Assembly: GCA_017305635.1 (NCBI GenBank)
Contig: JAFKKF010000010.1
Location: forward strand, 490,671 to 554,670
Source: Hyphomicrobiales bacterium
Lineage (GTDB): Bacteria > Pseudomonadota > Alphaproteobacteria > Rhizobiales > Kaistiaceae
DNA: 64,000 nucleotides
Direction of reading: 5' to 3'
Part shown: positions 36,665 to 46,547 of the stretch, one piece after another
Position numbering within the stretch: the stretch's first letter is position 1
Layout: every line of letters begins with the position of its first letter
Notes under the pieces: model-generated
Seen by the model: the letters and a program-made list of their open reading frames with translations, nothing else
Database searches by the model: none
Told to the model about the DNA's origin: nothing
Position numbers and translations under genes: made by a program

Positions 36665-37519
36665 ATGAGCACCAGGATGAGCGAGACGGCCATCGGCCGC
36701 AACCGGCTCGGCGCCTATCTCCGCGACCGGCGCAGCAAGCTCGATCCGGCCGCCCTCGGCTTCCCGGGGGAGCGGCGCCGGACCTCAGGGCTCCGTCGCG
36801 AGGAGGTGGCGCAGCGGGCCAATATCAGCCCGACCTGGTACACTTGGCTGGAACAGGGACGAGGCGGCGCGCCGTCGGCGGACGTGCTCGACCGCATTGC
36901 CCGGGCCCTGATTCTCACCGAGGTGGAGCGCGAGCACCTCTTCCTCATCGGCCTCGGCCGGCCGCCCGAGGTGCGCTACCGCAGGAACGACGTAACGCCG
37001 CGGCTGCAACGCGTCCTCGATGCGCTCGACCCGACCCCGGCGACAATCCGCACGGCGATCTGGGACGTGGTCGCCTGGAACCGCGCAGCGACGGCGATGC
37101 TGATGGACTACGCGGCGCTTCCGCCGAAAGACCGCAACATCCTTCGCTTCACCTTCCTCGATCCGCGCAGCCGCACCGTCCAGTACGACTGGGAGGGCGT
37201 GGCGCGTTTCGTCATGGGCGTCTTCCGCGCCGATATCGCCCGGACCGGCGCCATGGCCGAGGCCGAGACACTGGTCGAGGAACTCTGCGAGCTCAGCCCC
37301 GACTTCAGGACGATGTGGCGAGAGAATGACGTGCGCGGATCCCATGGCGACCTGGTGAAGCGGATACGCCATCCGGTACTCGGGCCATTCGCCTTCGAAT
37401 ACTCGGCCTTCTCCGTCGAAGGGCGGACGGACCTGAGCCTGGTCATCTACAATCCGGCTACGCCTGAGGATGCCGCGGGAATACGGTCGCTCCTGGACGG
37501 CGAACGCCCTCCCGCCTAG
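36665..37519 (+). CDS. XRE-family regulator with MmyB-like ligand domain
   Basis: A 284-residue regulator. The helix-turn-helix runs from LGAYLRDRRSKLDPAALGFP through RRTSGLRREEVAQRANISPTWYTWLEQGR, the pattern typical of MmyB-like proteins, and the C-terminal domain (from about residue 110) is the MmyB ligand-binding fold, thought to bind fatty acids or other small hydrophobic molecules. A second ATG (36677) four codons in is an equally good start. Probably represses the divergent epimerase gene and itself. Confidence 0.85.
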   Translation: MSTRMSETAIGRNRLGAYLRDRRSKLDPAALGFPGERRRTSGLRREEVAQRANISPTWYTWLEQGRGGAPSADVLDRIARALILTEVEREHLFLIGLGRPPEVRYRRNDVTPRLQRVLDALDPTPATIRTAIWDVVAWNRAATAMLMDYAALPPKDRNILRFTFLDPRSRTVQYDWEGVARFVMGVFRADIARTGAMAEAETLVEELCELSPDFRTMWRENDVRGSHGDLVKRIRHPVLGPFAFEYSAFSVEGRTDLSLVIYNPATPEDAAGIRSLLDGERPPA

Positions 37520-37551
37520 GGCGGAACGATGCCTGCGTCAGGCCAACACTT

Positions 37552-37586
37552 CCACCGCTCGGCCCGGCAGTTGGGGCCGACGGTGG
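37552..37586. terminator. hairpin between convergent regulator and guaA genes
   Basis: Arms 37552-37565 and 37574-37586 pair over 13 positions with one bulged base. It ends exactly where the guaA stop codon (minus strand) begins. No U-tract, so a bidirectional terminator is only inferred from position. Confidence 0.45.
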
Positions 37587-39134
37587 CTATTCCCACTCGA
37601 TGGTGCCGGGGGGCTTCGACGTCACGTCGTAGACGACGCGGTTGACGCCCTTCACCTCGTTGATGATGCGGGTGGCGGCGCGGCCGAGGAAGGCCATGTC
37701 GAAGGGATAGAAGTCCGCCGTCATGCCGTCGGTCGAGGTCACGGCACGGAGCGCGAGCACGTAGTCGTAGGTGCGGCCATCGCCCATGACGCCGACGGTC
37801 TGCACAGGGAGGAGCACCGCAAAGGCCTGCCAGATGGCGTCGTAGAGGCCGGCCTTGCGGATCTCGTCGAGATAGATGGCATCGGCCTTGCGGAGGATCG
37901 CGAGCTTGTCGCGCGTGATCGCGCCGGGCACGCGGATGGCAAGGCCGGGCCCGGGAAACGGGTGGCGGCCGACGAAGCTCTCGGGCAGGCCCAACTCCCG
38001 GCCGAGGGCGCGGACCTCGTCCTTGAAAAGCTCGCGGAGCGGCTCGACCAGCTTCATCTTCATGCGCGCCGGCAGACCGCCGACATTGTGATGCGACTTG
38101 ATGGTCACCGACGGGCCGCCGAGCGCCGAGACGCTTTCGATGACGTCCGGATAGAGCGTGCCCTGGGCGAGGAAATCAGCGCCGCCGGCCTTCTTCGCCT
38201 CGGCATCGAAGACGTCGATGAAGAGACGGCCGATGGTCTTCCGCTTCACCTCCGGGTCGGTGACGCCGTCGAGCGCGGCGAGGAACGTTTCGCTGGCATC
38301 GGCGTGGACCAGCGGTATGTTGTAGTGGCCGCGAAAGAGGTCGACCACCTGCTCGGCCTCGCCTTCACGCAGCAGGCCGTGATCGACGAAGACGCAGAGG
38401 AGCTGGTCGCCGATGGCCTCGTGCAACAGCACGGCCGCGACCGAGGAATCGACGCCGCCGGAGAGGCCGCAAAGCACCCTGCCCTTGCCGACCTGCTCGC
38501 GGATGCGGGCAATCGCCTGCTGGCGGAAGGCGGCCATGGTCCAGTCGCCCTTCAGGCCGGCGACCTTGTGGACGAAGTTGGCGAGGATCTTGGCACCGTC
38601 GGGCGTGTGGGCGACCTCGAGGTGGAACTGGGTGCCGTAGAACTTCCGTGCTTCATCGGCGATCATGGCAAAGGGCGCGTTCTCCGACCTGCCGACGATC
38701 TCGAAGCCCGCGGGCAGCTTCGTCACGCGGTCACCGTGGCTCATCCAGACCTGGTGGCGCTCGCCGGGCGACCACACGCCGTCGGCAATCGCCGAGGGCT
38801 TCACGACCTCTAGGAAGGCGCGGCCGAATTCGCGATTGTGCTCGCCTTCGACCCTGCCGCCGAGCTGATGGGCCATGGCCTGCTCGCCGTAGCAGATGCC
38901 CAGCACCGGCACGCCCTGCTCGTAGACGGATTTCGGCGGCAGCGGCGAATCCGTGTCGAGCACCGAGGCCGGGCCGCCGGAAAGGATGATCGCCTTCGGC
39001 TTCAGCCGGGCAATGGCTTCGTCGGCTCTGTTGAAGGGCGCGATCTCGGAATAGACGCCGGCCTCGCGCACGCGCCGCGCGATGAGCTGCGTAACCTGGC
39101 TGCCGAAATCGAGGATGAGGACGGTGTCGGTCAT
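37587..39134 (-). CDS. guaA: GMP synthase (glutamine-hydrolysing)
   Basis: Last step of GMP synthesis: amination of XMP using glutamine and ATP. It has 515 residues. The glutaminase domain carries Cys81 in [10 protein letters not shown] and the His/Glu pair in [10 protein letters not shown]. The ATP-pyrophosphatase loop [14 protein letters not shown] is near residue 230. The C-terminal dimerisation domain ends KPPGTIEWE. It is last in a minus-strand run that begins with guaB, 55 bp after rsmB. Confidence 0.97.
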   Translation of the reverse strand: MTDTVLILDFGSQVTQLIARRVREAGVYSEIAPFNRADEAIARLKPKAIILSGGPASVLDTDSPLPPKSVYEQGVPVLGICYGEQAMAHQLGGRVEGEHNREFGRAFLEVVKPSAIADGVWSPGERHQVWMSHGDRVTKLPAGFEIVGRSENAPFAMIADEARKFYGTQFHLEVAHTPDGAKILANFVHKVAGLKGDWTMAAFRQQAIARIREQVGKGRVLCGLSGGVDSSVAAVLLHEAIGDQLLCVFVDHGLLREGEAEQVVDLFRGHYNIPLVHADASETFLAALDGVTDPEVKRKTIGRLFIDVFDAEAKKAGGADFLAQGTLYPDVIESVSALGGPSVTIKSHHNVGGLPARMKMKLVEPLRELFKDEVRALGRELGLPESFVGRHPFPGPGLAIRVPGAITRDKLAILRKADAIYLDEIRKAGLYDAIWQAFAVLLPVQTVGVMGDGRTYDYVLALRAVTSTDGMTADFYPFDMAFLGRAATRIINEVKGVNRVVYDVTSKPPGTIEWE

Positions 39135-39188
39135 GTCGGGTGCCCCGTCAAAAAGGAGCCGATAGAGGATCGGGCACGAGTCTGCAAC

Positions 39189-40502
39189 CTAGCTGGCGCG
39201 CCTCAAGACCGACACGAAAAACCCGTCCGTGCCGGTGCGATGCGGCGTAAGGATGAGGCCGGTGGGGAGAGCAAGCGACGCGGCGGCGAGCGGCGCCGGA
39301 TCGGCGAGATCGGTCGACGGCGCCGCGGCAGCGCTGGCGACGATCTCGGCCCCCGGCAGCACGGTGAATCCGGGATGGGCAGCGGCGAAGGCGGCGACCT
39401 GGTCGCCATTCTCCTCCGGCAGCAGCGAGCAGGTGACATAGACGAGGCGCCCGCCCGGCTTCACATAGGGCGCGGCCTCTTCGAGCACGGCGCGCTGCTC
39501 CTCGATGCGCTCGGCGAGCGCCCGGTCGGTGAGGCGCCACTTGGCGTCAGGGCGGCGGCGCCAGATGCCGGTGCCCGTGCAAGGCGCATCGACCAGGACC
39601 ACATCCATGTGGCCCTCCAGTGCCTCCAGCGGGCTGCCGGCCTCGCGGATCTGGATGTTGCGGGCGCCGGCACGCTTGACCCGCTCATAGATGGGCGCGA
39701 GGCGCGACCGGTCGCGGTCGGTGGCGAAGACCTGGCCCTTGTTGGCCATCATGGCGGAGAGCGCCAGCGTCTTGCCGCCGGCGCCGGCGCAGAGGTCGAG
39801 GACCTGCTCGCCGGGCTTCGCCGCCGTCATCAGCGCGGCGAGCTGGCTGCCCTCGTCCTGGACCTCGAACCAGCCTTTCAGGAAGGGCGGCTCGACCTGC
39901 ACGTTGGGGTGGCGTCCCTCGCCTTCGGTCGGCGCGATACGGACCCCGTCGGGCGCGTAGCGCGTCGCTTCGGCCCCGAGGCGGGCGAGCGCCCGCACCA
40001 CCTTGTCGCGATCCGCCTTCAGGCGATTGGCGCGCATGTCGAGCGGCGGGCGCAGCGCCAGCGCCTCGCCTTCCGCGACCCAATCGTCGCCGAAGAGGCG
40101 CTGGAAATGCGGCGCGATCCAGTCGGGAATGTCGGCGCGGACCTGCGGCGGCGCCGACGCAAGGTCGACATTCGCGAGGCGCGCACGCTCGTCGTCGGTC
40201 AGCGGCTCGGGTCCATGCGGGTCGCCGGCATAGGCTGCGAGGCCGTCGGCGCCGAGTTTCCAGCGATGGCCGACGGTGCCGAGCACCAGCGCGCGCGGCG
40301 TGTCGGCGCCCATGATCCAGGCGGACGACGCGCGCCAGCGCAGCGCATCGTAGACGAGGTTGCCGATCGCGGCGCGGTCCTTGGAGCCGGCGAAGCGATG
40401 GGCATTGCCCCAGTCCTTCAGGGCTTCCGCGACCGGGCGACGGCGCGCCTCGATCTCGGCCAGCACTTCCATGGCGGCGGAAAGGCGGGCAGCAGGGGTC
40501 AT
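39189..40502 (-). CDS. rsmB: 16S rRNA (cytosine-C5) methyltransferase, RsmB family
   Basis: A 437-residue RNA m5C methyltransferase. The SAM site is VLDLCAGAGGKTLAL, the two catalytic cysteines are in DAPCTGTGIWRRRPD and VTCSLLPEENG. The N-terminal NusB-like domain appears reduced compared with E. coli RsmB, so the exact target cytosine is uncertain and an RsmF/NSUN-like role is possible. Overlaps the MAPEG gene by 4 bp (ATGA). Confidence 0.88.
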   Translation of the reverse strand: MTPAARLSAAMEVLAEIEARRRPVAEALKDWGNAHRFAGSKDRAAIGNLVYDALRWRASSAWIMGADTPRALVLGTVGHRWKLGADGLAAYAGDPHGPEPLTDDERARLANVDLASAPPQVRADIPDWIAPHFQRLFGDDWVAEGEALALRPPLDMRANRLKADRDKVVRALARLGAEATRYAPDGVRIAPTEGEGRHPNVQVEPPFLKGWFEVQDEGSQLAALMTAAKPGEQVLDLCAGAGGKTLALSAMMANKGQVFATDRDRSRLAPIYERVKRAGARNIQIREAGSPLEALEGHMDVVLVDAPCTGTGIWRRRPDAKWRLTDRALAERIEEQRAVLEEAAPYVKPGGRLVYVTCSLLPEENGDQVAAFAAAHPGFTVLPGAEIVASAAAAPSTDLADPAPLAAASLALPTGLILTPHRTGTDGFFVSVLRRAS

Positions 40503-40924
40503 GCCGCGATCAGCTCGACCGCGAGCAGGATCCACAGCAGCGTGACGAGGACCAGGCCGATGCCGAAAACGGCACCGCGGCGACGGACGTCGTTGGTGGT
40601 GACATGGACCAGCGCGTGGAAGATCCGCGACACGGCGAAAAGCCACGCCAGAATCGCGATGCCGAGGGTCGCATGGCCGGTGAGCAGGGCCAGCAACATC
40701 CCGGCGTAGAAGAGGACGGGCAGCTCCAGCTGGTTCTGGTAGGCGTTCAGCACCTGGGTCGTCTGGCGCGGCCAGTTGGGCTCGCGGAGCGCAATGTCGC
40801 GGGTAGCGACCTCGCCCGAGCGAAGCGACTGGGCGCGAAGCACCGCCCCCCACCAGAGAAGGCCGAGAGTGAGCGCGACCTGGACGAAGACGGGCGCGAG
40901 AAAGGTGAAAGCTCCAACCACCAT
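40499..40924 (-). CDS. MAPEG family membrane protein
   Basis: A 141-residue four-helix membrane protein. The core NAYQNQLELPVLFYAGMLLAL with the preceding REPNWPRQ and the later VSRIFHALVHVTTNDVRRRG fits the MAPEG (membrane-associated eicosanoid/glutathione) family. No catalytic role can be assigned. ATG 40924 is chosen because the first helix begins there. It lies between guaB and rsmB, coupled to the latter. Confidence 0.83.
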   Translation of the reverse strand: MVVGAFTFLAPVFVQVALTLGLLWWGAVLRAQSLRSGEVATRDIALREPNWPRQTTQVLNAYQNQLELPVLFYAGMLLALLTGHATLGIAILAWLFAVSRIFHALVHVTTNDVRRRGAVFGIGLVLVTLLWILLAVELIAA

Positions 40925-40951
40925 GACCTCCGGACGCGGGCCTGATTCCGT

Positions 40952-40996
40952 CGCTCTTCCGGACGGAAGACCGCTTCGCACTCTTCCTGGAAACGC
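40952..40996. repeat. dispersed intergenic repeat, copy B (guaB-MAPEG gap)
   Basis: This 45-bp unit matches 12261-12305 with three differences. It fills most of the 73-bp gap between the guaB stop and MAPEG start and ends one base before the guaB stop codon. The upstream hairpin of copy A is missing. Confidence 0.8.
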
Positions 40997-40997
40997 T

Positions 40998-42479
40998 TCA
41001 GACCGCGCCGGGATAGTTAGGGCTTTCGCGCGTGATCGTCACGTCGTGAGTGTGGCTTTCGCGGAGGCCCGCCGAGGAAATCCGCATGAAACGGGCCTTC
41101 TCGCGGAAATCGGCGAGGTCGCGGGCGCCGACATAGCCCATGGCGGCGCGCAGCCCCCCGGCGAGCTGATGCAGGACGCCGGCCACCGGACCCTTGTAGG
41201 GCACCTGCCCCTCGATGCCTTCCGGCACGAGCTTCAGCGTGTCGCGCACCTCGGCCTGGAAGTAGCGGTCTGCGGAGCCACGCGCCATGGCGCCCACCGA
41301 TCCCATGCCGCGATAGGCCTTGTACGAACGGCCCTGGTGCAAATAGACCTCGCCGGGGCTCTCGTCGGTGCCCGCAAGCAGCGAGCCGATCATGGCGCAG
41401 GAAGCGCCGGCGGCAAGCGCCTTGGCGAGATCGCCGGAATACTTGATGCCACCGTCGGCGATGACCGGCACGCCCGCCTTGTCGGCCGCCCTGGCGACGT
41501 CCATCACCGCGGTGAGCTGGGGCACGCCGACGCCGGCGACGATGCGCGTGGTGCAGATCGAGCCCGGGCCGATGCCGACCTTCACGGCGTCGACGCCGGC
41601 ATCGATGAGGGCGAGCGCGCCATCGGCGGTGGCGACATTGCCGGCGATGACCTGCACGCGGTTGGAGAGCTTCTTCACGCGGCGGACGGATTCGAGCACG
41701 CGCTCGCTGTGGCCATGGGCGGTATCGATGACGACGAGGTCTACCTCGGCGTCGATCAGGCGCTCGGCGCGCTCGAAGCCGGTGTCGCCGACGCTGGATG
41801 CCGCCGCGACGCGGAGGCGGCCCTGCTCATCCTTGGTGGCGTTGGGGTTGAGGCGGCTCTTCTCGATATCCTTGACGGTGATCAGGCCGACGCAGCGATA
41901 GGCATCGTCGACGACGAGGAGCTTCTCGATGCGGTTCTGGTGGAGAAGGCGCTTGGCCTCCTCCTGCCCCACCGATTCATCGACGGTGACGAGGTTCTGG
42001 CGGGTCATCAGCTCGGCCACCGGCTGGTCCGGATTGGAAGCGAAGCGGACGTCGCGGTTGGTGAGGATGCCGACGAGGCGGCCGCTGTCCTCGACCACCG
42101 GGATGCCGGAAATGCCGTGCGCCTTCATCAGCGCCAGCGCATCGGCAAGCGTCGCCCGCGGGCCGATGGTGACCGGGTTCACCACCATGCCGGATTCGAA
42201 CTTCTTCACCTGGCGGACGGCCTCGGCCTGCTCCTCCGGCGTCAGGTTGCGGTGGACGACGCCGATGCCGCCGGCCTGCGCCATGGCGATGGCGAGGCGG
42301 GCCTCGGTGACCGTGTCCATGGCGGCCGAGAGGATCGGCAGGTTGAGCGAGATGGAGCGGGTCAGCCGCGTGCCGACATTGGTCTCGGCGGGCAGGACCG
42401 TGGAATAGGCCGGTATGAGAAGGACGTCGTCGAAGGCCAGCGCCTCGTTGCCCGTCGACGGCTGAACGATCGTTGCCAT
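40998..42479 (-). CDS. guaB: IMP dehydrogenase
   Basis: Oxidises IMP to XMP with NAD+, the rate-limiting step to GMP. It has 493 residues. The catalytic Cys near residue 308 is in [15 protein letters not shown], and [17 protein letters not shown] and the RGMGSVGAM flap loop follow. Two CBS regulatory domains lie between about 95 and 215 ([37 protein letters not shown]). First gene of the guaB-MAPEG-rsmB-guaA run. CBS domains suggest allosteric control by purine nucleotides. Confidence 0.97.
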   Translation of the reverse strand: MATIVQPSTGNEALAFDDVLLIPAYSTVLPAETNVGTRLTRSISLNLPILSAAMDTVTEARLAIAMAQAGGIGVVHRNLTPEEQAEAVRQVKKFESGMVVNPVTIGPRATLADALALMKAHGISGIPVVEDSGRLVGILTNRDVRFASNPDQPVAELMTRQNLVTVDESVGQEEAKRLLHQNRIEKLLVVDDAYRCVGLITVKDIEKSRLNPNATKDEQGRLRVAAASSVGDTGFERAERLIDAEVDLVVIDTAHGHSERVLESVRRVKKLSNRVQVIAGNVATADGALALIDAGVDAVKVGIGPGSICTTRIVAGVGVPQLTAVMDVARAADKAGVPVIADGGIKYSGDLAKALAAGASCAMIGSLLAGTDESPGEVYLHQGRSYKAYRGMGSVGAMARGSADRYFQAEVRDTLKLVPEGIEGQVPYKGPVAGVLHQLAGGLRAAMGYVGARDLADFREKARFMRISSAGLRESHTHDVTITRESPNYPGAV

Positions 42480-42628
42480 GCCAACTCCCGAATATGAAAA
42501 GCCGCGTTCCGGCCGAGGGGCCGGTCGCGGACGTGGCTTCGAATGAGATTGGCGGCGGTGATTAGCACGCGGGTTCGATTCGGCCTAGCGGAAAGCCGCG
42601 GACCAGCCATGCACGCGTCGAACGGAAA

Positions 42629-42656
42629 GGGCGCGGATGGATGCCCATCCGCGCCC
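42629..42656 (-). terminator. hairpin terminator after the EF-hand gene
   Basis: A 12-bp perfect stem, 42629-42640 with 42645-42656, around a 4-nt loop; on the minus strand it is followed by TTT then CCG. It begins 25 bp after the EF-hand stop and precedes the guaB gene on the same strand. Position and stem suggest transcription termination, though the U-run is short. Confidence 0.7.
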
Positions 42657-42680
42657 CTCTTTGCCCCAGAAACGCGAGAC

Positions 42681-43313
42681 CTACTCCTGCGGCGGGGGCG
42701 GCGGCGGAAGCTGGCCGGGGCCACCGGGACCACCCGGGCCGCCGGGGCCCTTGCCCCACGGGCGGTGGCGCTCGAAGTCGGCCTTGTCGATCACGCCGTC
42801 GCCATTGCGGTCGAGGCGGGTAAGGACGCGGTCGAGGGGCTTCTGCACCTCGTCGAGGGTGACGGCGCCGGCGCCCTCGCGGTCGAGCCGCTGGAAGCTG
42901 CGGACCATGCGCTCGTGGGTCACGTCCATCCAGAAGGCCTGGTATTCGTCGAGGGTGATCTTGCCGTCGCCGTTCTTGTCGTAGGACTTGAACTTCGCCT
43001 GCACGGCAGCGTCGATCTGGTCCTTGGTCACGGTGCCGCTGTCGGCATCGAGGCCGAGAAGCTCGAGCATGCGGTCATACATGAACTGGCCGCGATGGAA
43101 GCCGTCCGGGCCACCCGGGCCGCCGGGACCCATGTGGCGGGGGCCGCCCTTCTGCCAGTCGCCGTTGAAGGCGAGCTGCTGCCGGTCGTTCGATGCGCCC
43201 GTCGCCTGGCTGCCATCCGCGCCGGTGAACTGCGCGGCGAAGGTCGGCGCGGCGAGCGCGCTGACGCTTGCGAGGAGCACGCCCGCGAGGAGGAGCTTCT
43301 TCGGTGTGTTCAT
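42681..43313 (-). CDS. secreted EF-hand protein
   Basis: A 210-residue exported protein with a signal peptide to about residue 27 (ALAAPTFAA-Q), a Gly-Pro-rich linker, then EF-hand loops. Two are canonical, DKNGDGKITLDE near residue 119 and DRNGDGVIDKAD near 174. Two more are degenerate, DADSGTVTKDQI and DREGAGAVTLDE. The C-terminus is a Pro/Gly-rich tail with a run of prolines. Probably a periplasmic or extracellular calcium sensor. It diverges from a two-component system across 228 bp with an inverted repeat. Confidence 0.85.
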   Translation of the reverse strand: MNTPKKLLLAGVLLASVSALAAPTFAAQFTGADGSQATGASNDRQQLAFNGDWQKGGPRHMGPGGPGGPDGFHRGQFMYDRMLELLGLDADSGTVTKDQIDAAVQAKFKSYDKNGDGKITLDEYQAFWMDVTHERMVRSFQRLDREGAGAVTLDEVQKPLDRVLTRLDRNGDGVIDKADFERHRPWGKGPGGPGGPGGPGQLPPPPPPQE

Positions 43314-43422
43314 GGTCGAGTTCCTTACTGCGATCCGCCGCGGGGGAGCGGCGGGGGGTGGGTAGTGACGCAGCGAGAGATAGGCCGGCCGGGTCGCAAA
43401 AGTGTGCCGGTGGAGGGGGCTT

Positions 43423-43461
43423 TTTGTACCGGCGCATGGCACGTTCGCGGGCTGGTACAAA
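43423..43461. promoter_or_regulatory. inverted repeat between EF-hand and two-component genes
   Basis: tttgtacc (43423-43430) and ggtacaaa (43454-43461) are perfect inverted arms separated by 23 bp. They lie 80-118 bp upstream of the response-regulator ATG. Two turns between arm centres suits a dimer of an OmpR-type regulator, or a stem in RNA; which protein binds is unknown. Confidence 0.5.
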
Positions 43462-43541
43462 TGGATACACGTTCGCCGCACCTCGCCCCGCCGCGCGAGG
43501 CATATGAGAATTGTTGACCGGAGCGACGATATAATCCCGCC

Positions 43542-44267
43542 ATGGACGCCACCCCCCACATCCTGGTCGTCGATGATTCGGCGGACATCCGCGAGCCGCT
43601 CGCGCGCTATCTCGGCAAGAACGGCATGCGGGTCACGCGCGCCAATGGCGGGCCGGAGATGCGCCGCGCGCTGAAGACCAGCGCCATCGACCTCGTCGTG
43701 CTCGACATCATGATGCCCGGCGAGGACGGGCTGTCGCTCTGCCGGATGCTGCGCGAGACGACCGACATCCCGGTGATCCTGCTCACGGCGCTGAGCGAAG
43801 ACACCGACCGCGTCGTCGGTCTCGAGATCGGCGCGGACGACTACGTCACCAAGCCGTTCAACCCGCGCGAGCTGCTTGCCCGCATCCGGGCGGTGCTCCG
43901 GCGCGCGCAGGCCTTGCCGAAGCCGGCGGGACCGGAGGCGAAGCGCCTCGCCTTCGCGGGCTGGACGCTGGACGTGCCGCGGCGCGAGCTGACCGGCCCG
44001 GATGGCGTCGCCGTGCCGCTGTCGACGGCCGAGTTCCGCATGCTCACCGTCTTCCTGCAGCGGCCGCACCTCGTCCTTTCGCGCGACCAGCTTCTCGACC
44101 TCACCAGCGGGCGGGCACTCGAACCCTTCGAGCGCTCGATCGACAACCAGGTCAGCCGGCTGAGGAAGAAGATCGAGATCGACCCGAAGAACCCGGCGAT
44201 CATCAAGACGGTCTGGGGCGGCGGTTATACTTTCGCCGTCGACGTGAACGAGGGGCCGGCGCCGTGA
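43542..44267 (+). CDS. OmpR-family response regulator
   Basis: A 241-residue response regulator. The receiver domain has VVDDSAD, the phospho-acceptor Asp55 in LVVLDIMMPGEDGL, the Thr/Ala of LLTAL and the Lys of YVTKPF. The C-terminal winged helix has PLSTAEFRMLTVFLQRP and FERSIDNQVSRLRKKIE-D. Overlaps the kinase by 4 bp (GTGA). Its targets may include the EF-hand gene upstream, an inference from the divergent layout. Confidence 0.93.
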   Translation: MDATPHILVVDDSADIREPLARYLGKNGMRVTRANGGPEMRRALKTSAIDLVVLDIMMPGEDGLSLCRMLRETTDIPVILLTALSEDTDRVVGLEIGADDYVTKPFNPRELLARIRAVLRRAQALPKPAGPEAKRLAFAGWTLDVPRRELTGPDGVAVPLSTAEFRMLTVFLQRPHLVLSRDQLLDLTSGRALEPFERSIDNQVSRLRKKIEIDPKNPAIIKTVWGGGYTFAVDVNEGPAP

Positions 44268-45634
44268 GGCTCTTTCCGCGCACGCTCGGCGGGCAGCTCG
44301 TCGCGCTCCTCGCCATCGCCCTCCTCGTCTCGATCGCCGCCACCACGGTGATGTTCTACCGTGAGCGGGTCGATGCGGTGCAGGCGGTGGAGCGGACCGG
44401 CCTTGCCGAGCGCATCGCTTCGGTCACGCGCGTGCTTGGCCTCGCGGAGCCGCAGGAGCGCGCCGCCATGGCCGACTCCGCGAGCTCGCCGCGGCTCCGT
44501 TTCTGGATCACCGACGAGAGCGTGCTGCCGGCGCCGGAAGCGTCGGACGGCGCCGTCATCTATGCCAAGCAGTTCGACGATCTCTTCGACTTCCCCCTGC
44601 GCGAGCCAGCGCGCTTCTCCGACGAGCTCGCCATCATGCCGCCCAGCGACCTGGACGCGCCGCGTCCGCCGCCGCCCCCGCCCCCGCGGCGGATCCGCGC
44701 CTCGGTCGACGTCACCGTCTCGCTGCCGTTCAGCGACCATGGCTGGCTCAATGCGCAGACGCGCATCCGCACCGGCGGCGCGCCGGCCTGGCCGCTCCTC
44801 ATCTCCTCGCTGATCCTCGCCCTCGTCATGCTCGGCCTCATCATCTTCGCGGCACGGCGGGTGACCCGGCCGCTGAAGGCGCTGGCGGCAAGCGCGGAAG
44901 CCTTCGGGCGCGGCGATGCCGTGGCGCCGCTGCCGGAAAGCGGGCCGGACGAGGCGCGGCGGCTGATCCATGCCTTCAACCAGATGCAGGAGCGGCTTTC
45001 ACGCTTCGTCACCGACCGGACGCGGATGCTGGCCGCGATCGGCCACGACCTGCGCACGCCGATCACCTCGCTGAAGCTGCGCGCCGAGATGGTCGACGAC
45101 GAGGAGACGCGGCAGAAGATGCGCGCCACGCTCGACGAGATGCAGCACATGACCGAGGCGACGCTCGCCTTCGCCCGCGACGATGCCGGCGCCGAGCCGA
45201 GCCGCGCGGTCGACCTCGCCGCGCTGATCGAGAGCGCCGTAGACGACCTCGCCGAGATGGGCAAGCCGGTCAGCTTCGCCGATGCCGGGCGGCTGGTCTA
45301 TTCGTGCCGGCCGACGGCGCTGAAGCGCGCCATCGGCAACCTCATCGAGAATGCCATCCAGTATGGCGAGCGGGCGCGGGTGAGGCTGACCGCCGCGCCC
45401 TCCGGCCCGGTCATCGCGGTGGAGGATGACGGGCCGGGCATTCCGGCCGAGCGCATCGACGAGGTGTTCAAGCCGTTCACGCGGCTGGAGAGCTCGCGCA
45501 GCCGGGAGACCGGCGGCAGCGGCCTCGGCCTCTCGATCGCGCGGTCCATCGTGCTCGCCCATGGCGGGACGCTGGCGCTCCGCAACCGCGAGGACGGCGG
45601 GCTGGCGGCGGAGATCCGCCTGCCGCCGGGATAA
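44264..45634 (+). CDS. sensor histidine kinase
   Basis: A 456-residue membrane kinase with GTG start. Transmembrane segments are at about residues 9-28 (LVALLAIALLVSIAATTVMF) and 175-195 (LLISSLILALVMLGLIIFAA), bracketing a periplasmic domain with a proline run (PRPPPPPPPRR). A HAMP domain follows. The phospho-accepting His is near residue 261 in IGHDLRTPITSL. The ATPase has NLIENAIQYG, EDDGPGIP and GGSGLGLSI. Stimulus unknown; its neighbour EF-hand gene hints at calcium or envelope signals. Confidence 0.92.
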   Translation: MRLFPRTLGGQLVALLAIALLVSIAATTVMFYRERVDAVQAVERTGLAERIASVTRVLGLAEPQERAAMADSASSPRLRFWITDESVLPAPEASDGAVIYAKQFDDLFDFPLREPARFSDELAIMPPSDLDAPRPPPPPPPRRIRASVDVTVSLPFSDHGWLNAQTRIRTGGAPAWPLLISSLILALVMLGLIIFAARRVTRPLKALAASAEAFGRGDAVAPLPESGPDEARRLIHAFNQMQERLSRFVTDRTRMLAAIGHDLRTPITSLKLRAEMVDDEETRQKMRATLDEMQHMTEATLAFARDDAGAEPSRAVDLAALIESAVDDLAEMGKPVSFADAGRLVYSCRPTALKRAIGNLIENAIQYGERARVRLTAAPSGPVIAVEDDGPGIPAERIDEVFKPFTRLESSRSRETGGSGLGLSIARSIVLAHGGTLALRNREDGGLAAEIRLPPG

Positions 45635-45691
45635 GGCCCGCGACGGTCCTTCCGATTGCGCGGGCGGCCGGAGCCCGGCAGACTGGCCTCC

Positions 45692-46519
45692 ATGAATCTC
45701 CGCTCCTGCCTCGTCCTCCTTGCCGGCTTCCTCGGCCTTGCCGGCCCCGCTTTCGCGGCCGTGCCCGAACGTACCGCCGAGCCGGACATGGCGTTGCTGC
45801 TCGCGGCCGGACAGAACGCGACATCGGACGCCTTGATGCCGGGCCTCGTCTACCGGGTGATCGAGCTGCCGGCCTATGGGCTGAAGGTCCATGCCTGGAC
45901 CTTCGACCAGGACCGCTTCCGGATGCGCGTCGCGCTCCAGAAGACCGCCAAGGGCTCCCATGTCCGCGACCTGATCGGGCCGGCACCGGATGTGCTCGCC
46001 ATCAATGGCGGCTTCTTCGAGCGCGCGCGCGACGGCACGCTGACGCCGAGCGGGCTGGTGATCATGCATGGCGTCGAGAACGCCCCGGCCTATGACCGCG
46101 GAGGGTCCGGCATCATCCATTCGGGCGCTTCCGGCGTCGGCATCGGCTACCGCAAGGATCTGACCGCCCGCGGCACGATGGCGGAAGCGATCCAGGTCGG
46201 CCCCATCCTGGTCGATCCGGGCGGCAAGGTCGGGGTCAGCAATACCAAGCACGACCGGCAGAACCGGAGCGCCGCCTGCCTGACGCCCGGCAAGTTCACC
46301 ATCGTCGCGGTGGATGGCGGGCTCAGCCTCTATCAGCTCGCCGTGCTCATGGCCTCCCCGGCGGCCGAAGGCGGGCTCGGCTGCGACATCGCCATCAACC
46401 TCGATGGCGGGCCGTCTACCCAGGCGAGCAGCCGCGCCGGAGGCCAGGGCCTCGACATTCTCGGCGGCACGACGGTGCAGAATGCGCTAATAGTCAGCGC
46501 CAAGCCGCCCCTCCCCTGA
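45692..46519 (+). CDS. phosphodiester glycosidase family secreted protein
   Basis: A 275-residue secreted protein of the NAGPA / DUF2233 family, thought to remove N-acetylglucosamine-type caps or cleave glycosyl phosphodiesters. The signal peptide ends AAFAA near residue 23. Family motifs are LAINGGFFE, MGPILV-like IQVGPILVDPGG, IVAVDGGLSLYQLA and CDIAINLDGGPSTQ. Its start is chosen so the signal peptide lies at the N-terminus. It follows the kinase by 57 bp. Substrate unknown. Confidence 0.85.
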   Translation: MNLRSCLVLLAGFLGLAGPAFAAVPERTAEPDMALLLAAGQNATSDALMPGLVYRVIELPAYGLKVHAWTFDQDRFRMRVALQKTAKGSHVRDLIGPAPDVLAINGGFFERARDGTLTPSGLVIMHGVENAPAYDRGGSGIIHSGASGVGIGYRKDLTARGTMAEAIQVGPILVDPGGKVGVSNTKHDRQNRSAACLTPGKFTIVAVDGGLSLYQLAVLMASPAAEGGLGCDIAINLDGGPSTQASSRAGGQGLDILGGTTVQNALIVSAKPPLP

Positions 46520-46547
46520 CGCGGGCGGCAAGCGGGAGGAGAGACAG

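Noticed and set aside
38838..40709. Long plus-strand frame over guaA and rsmB
   Set aside because: Opposes two enzymes with intact catalytic motifs; an artefact of high GC.
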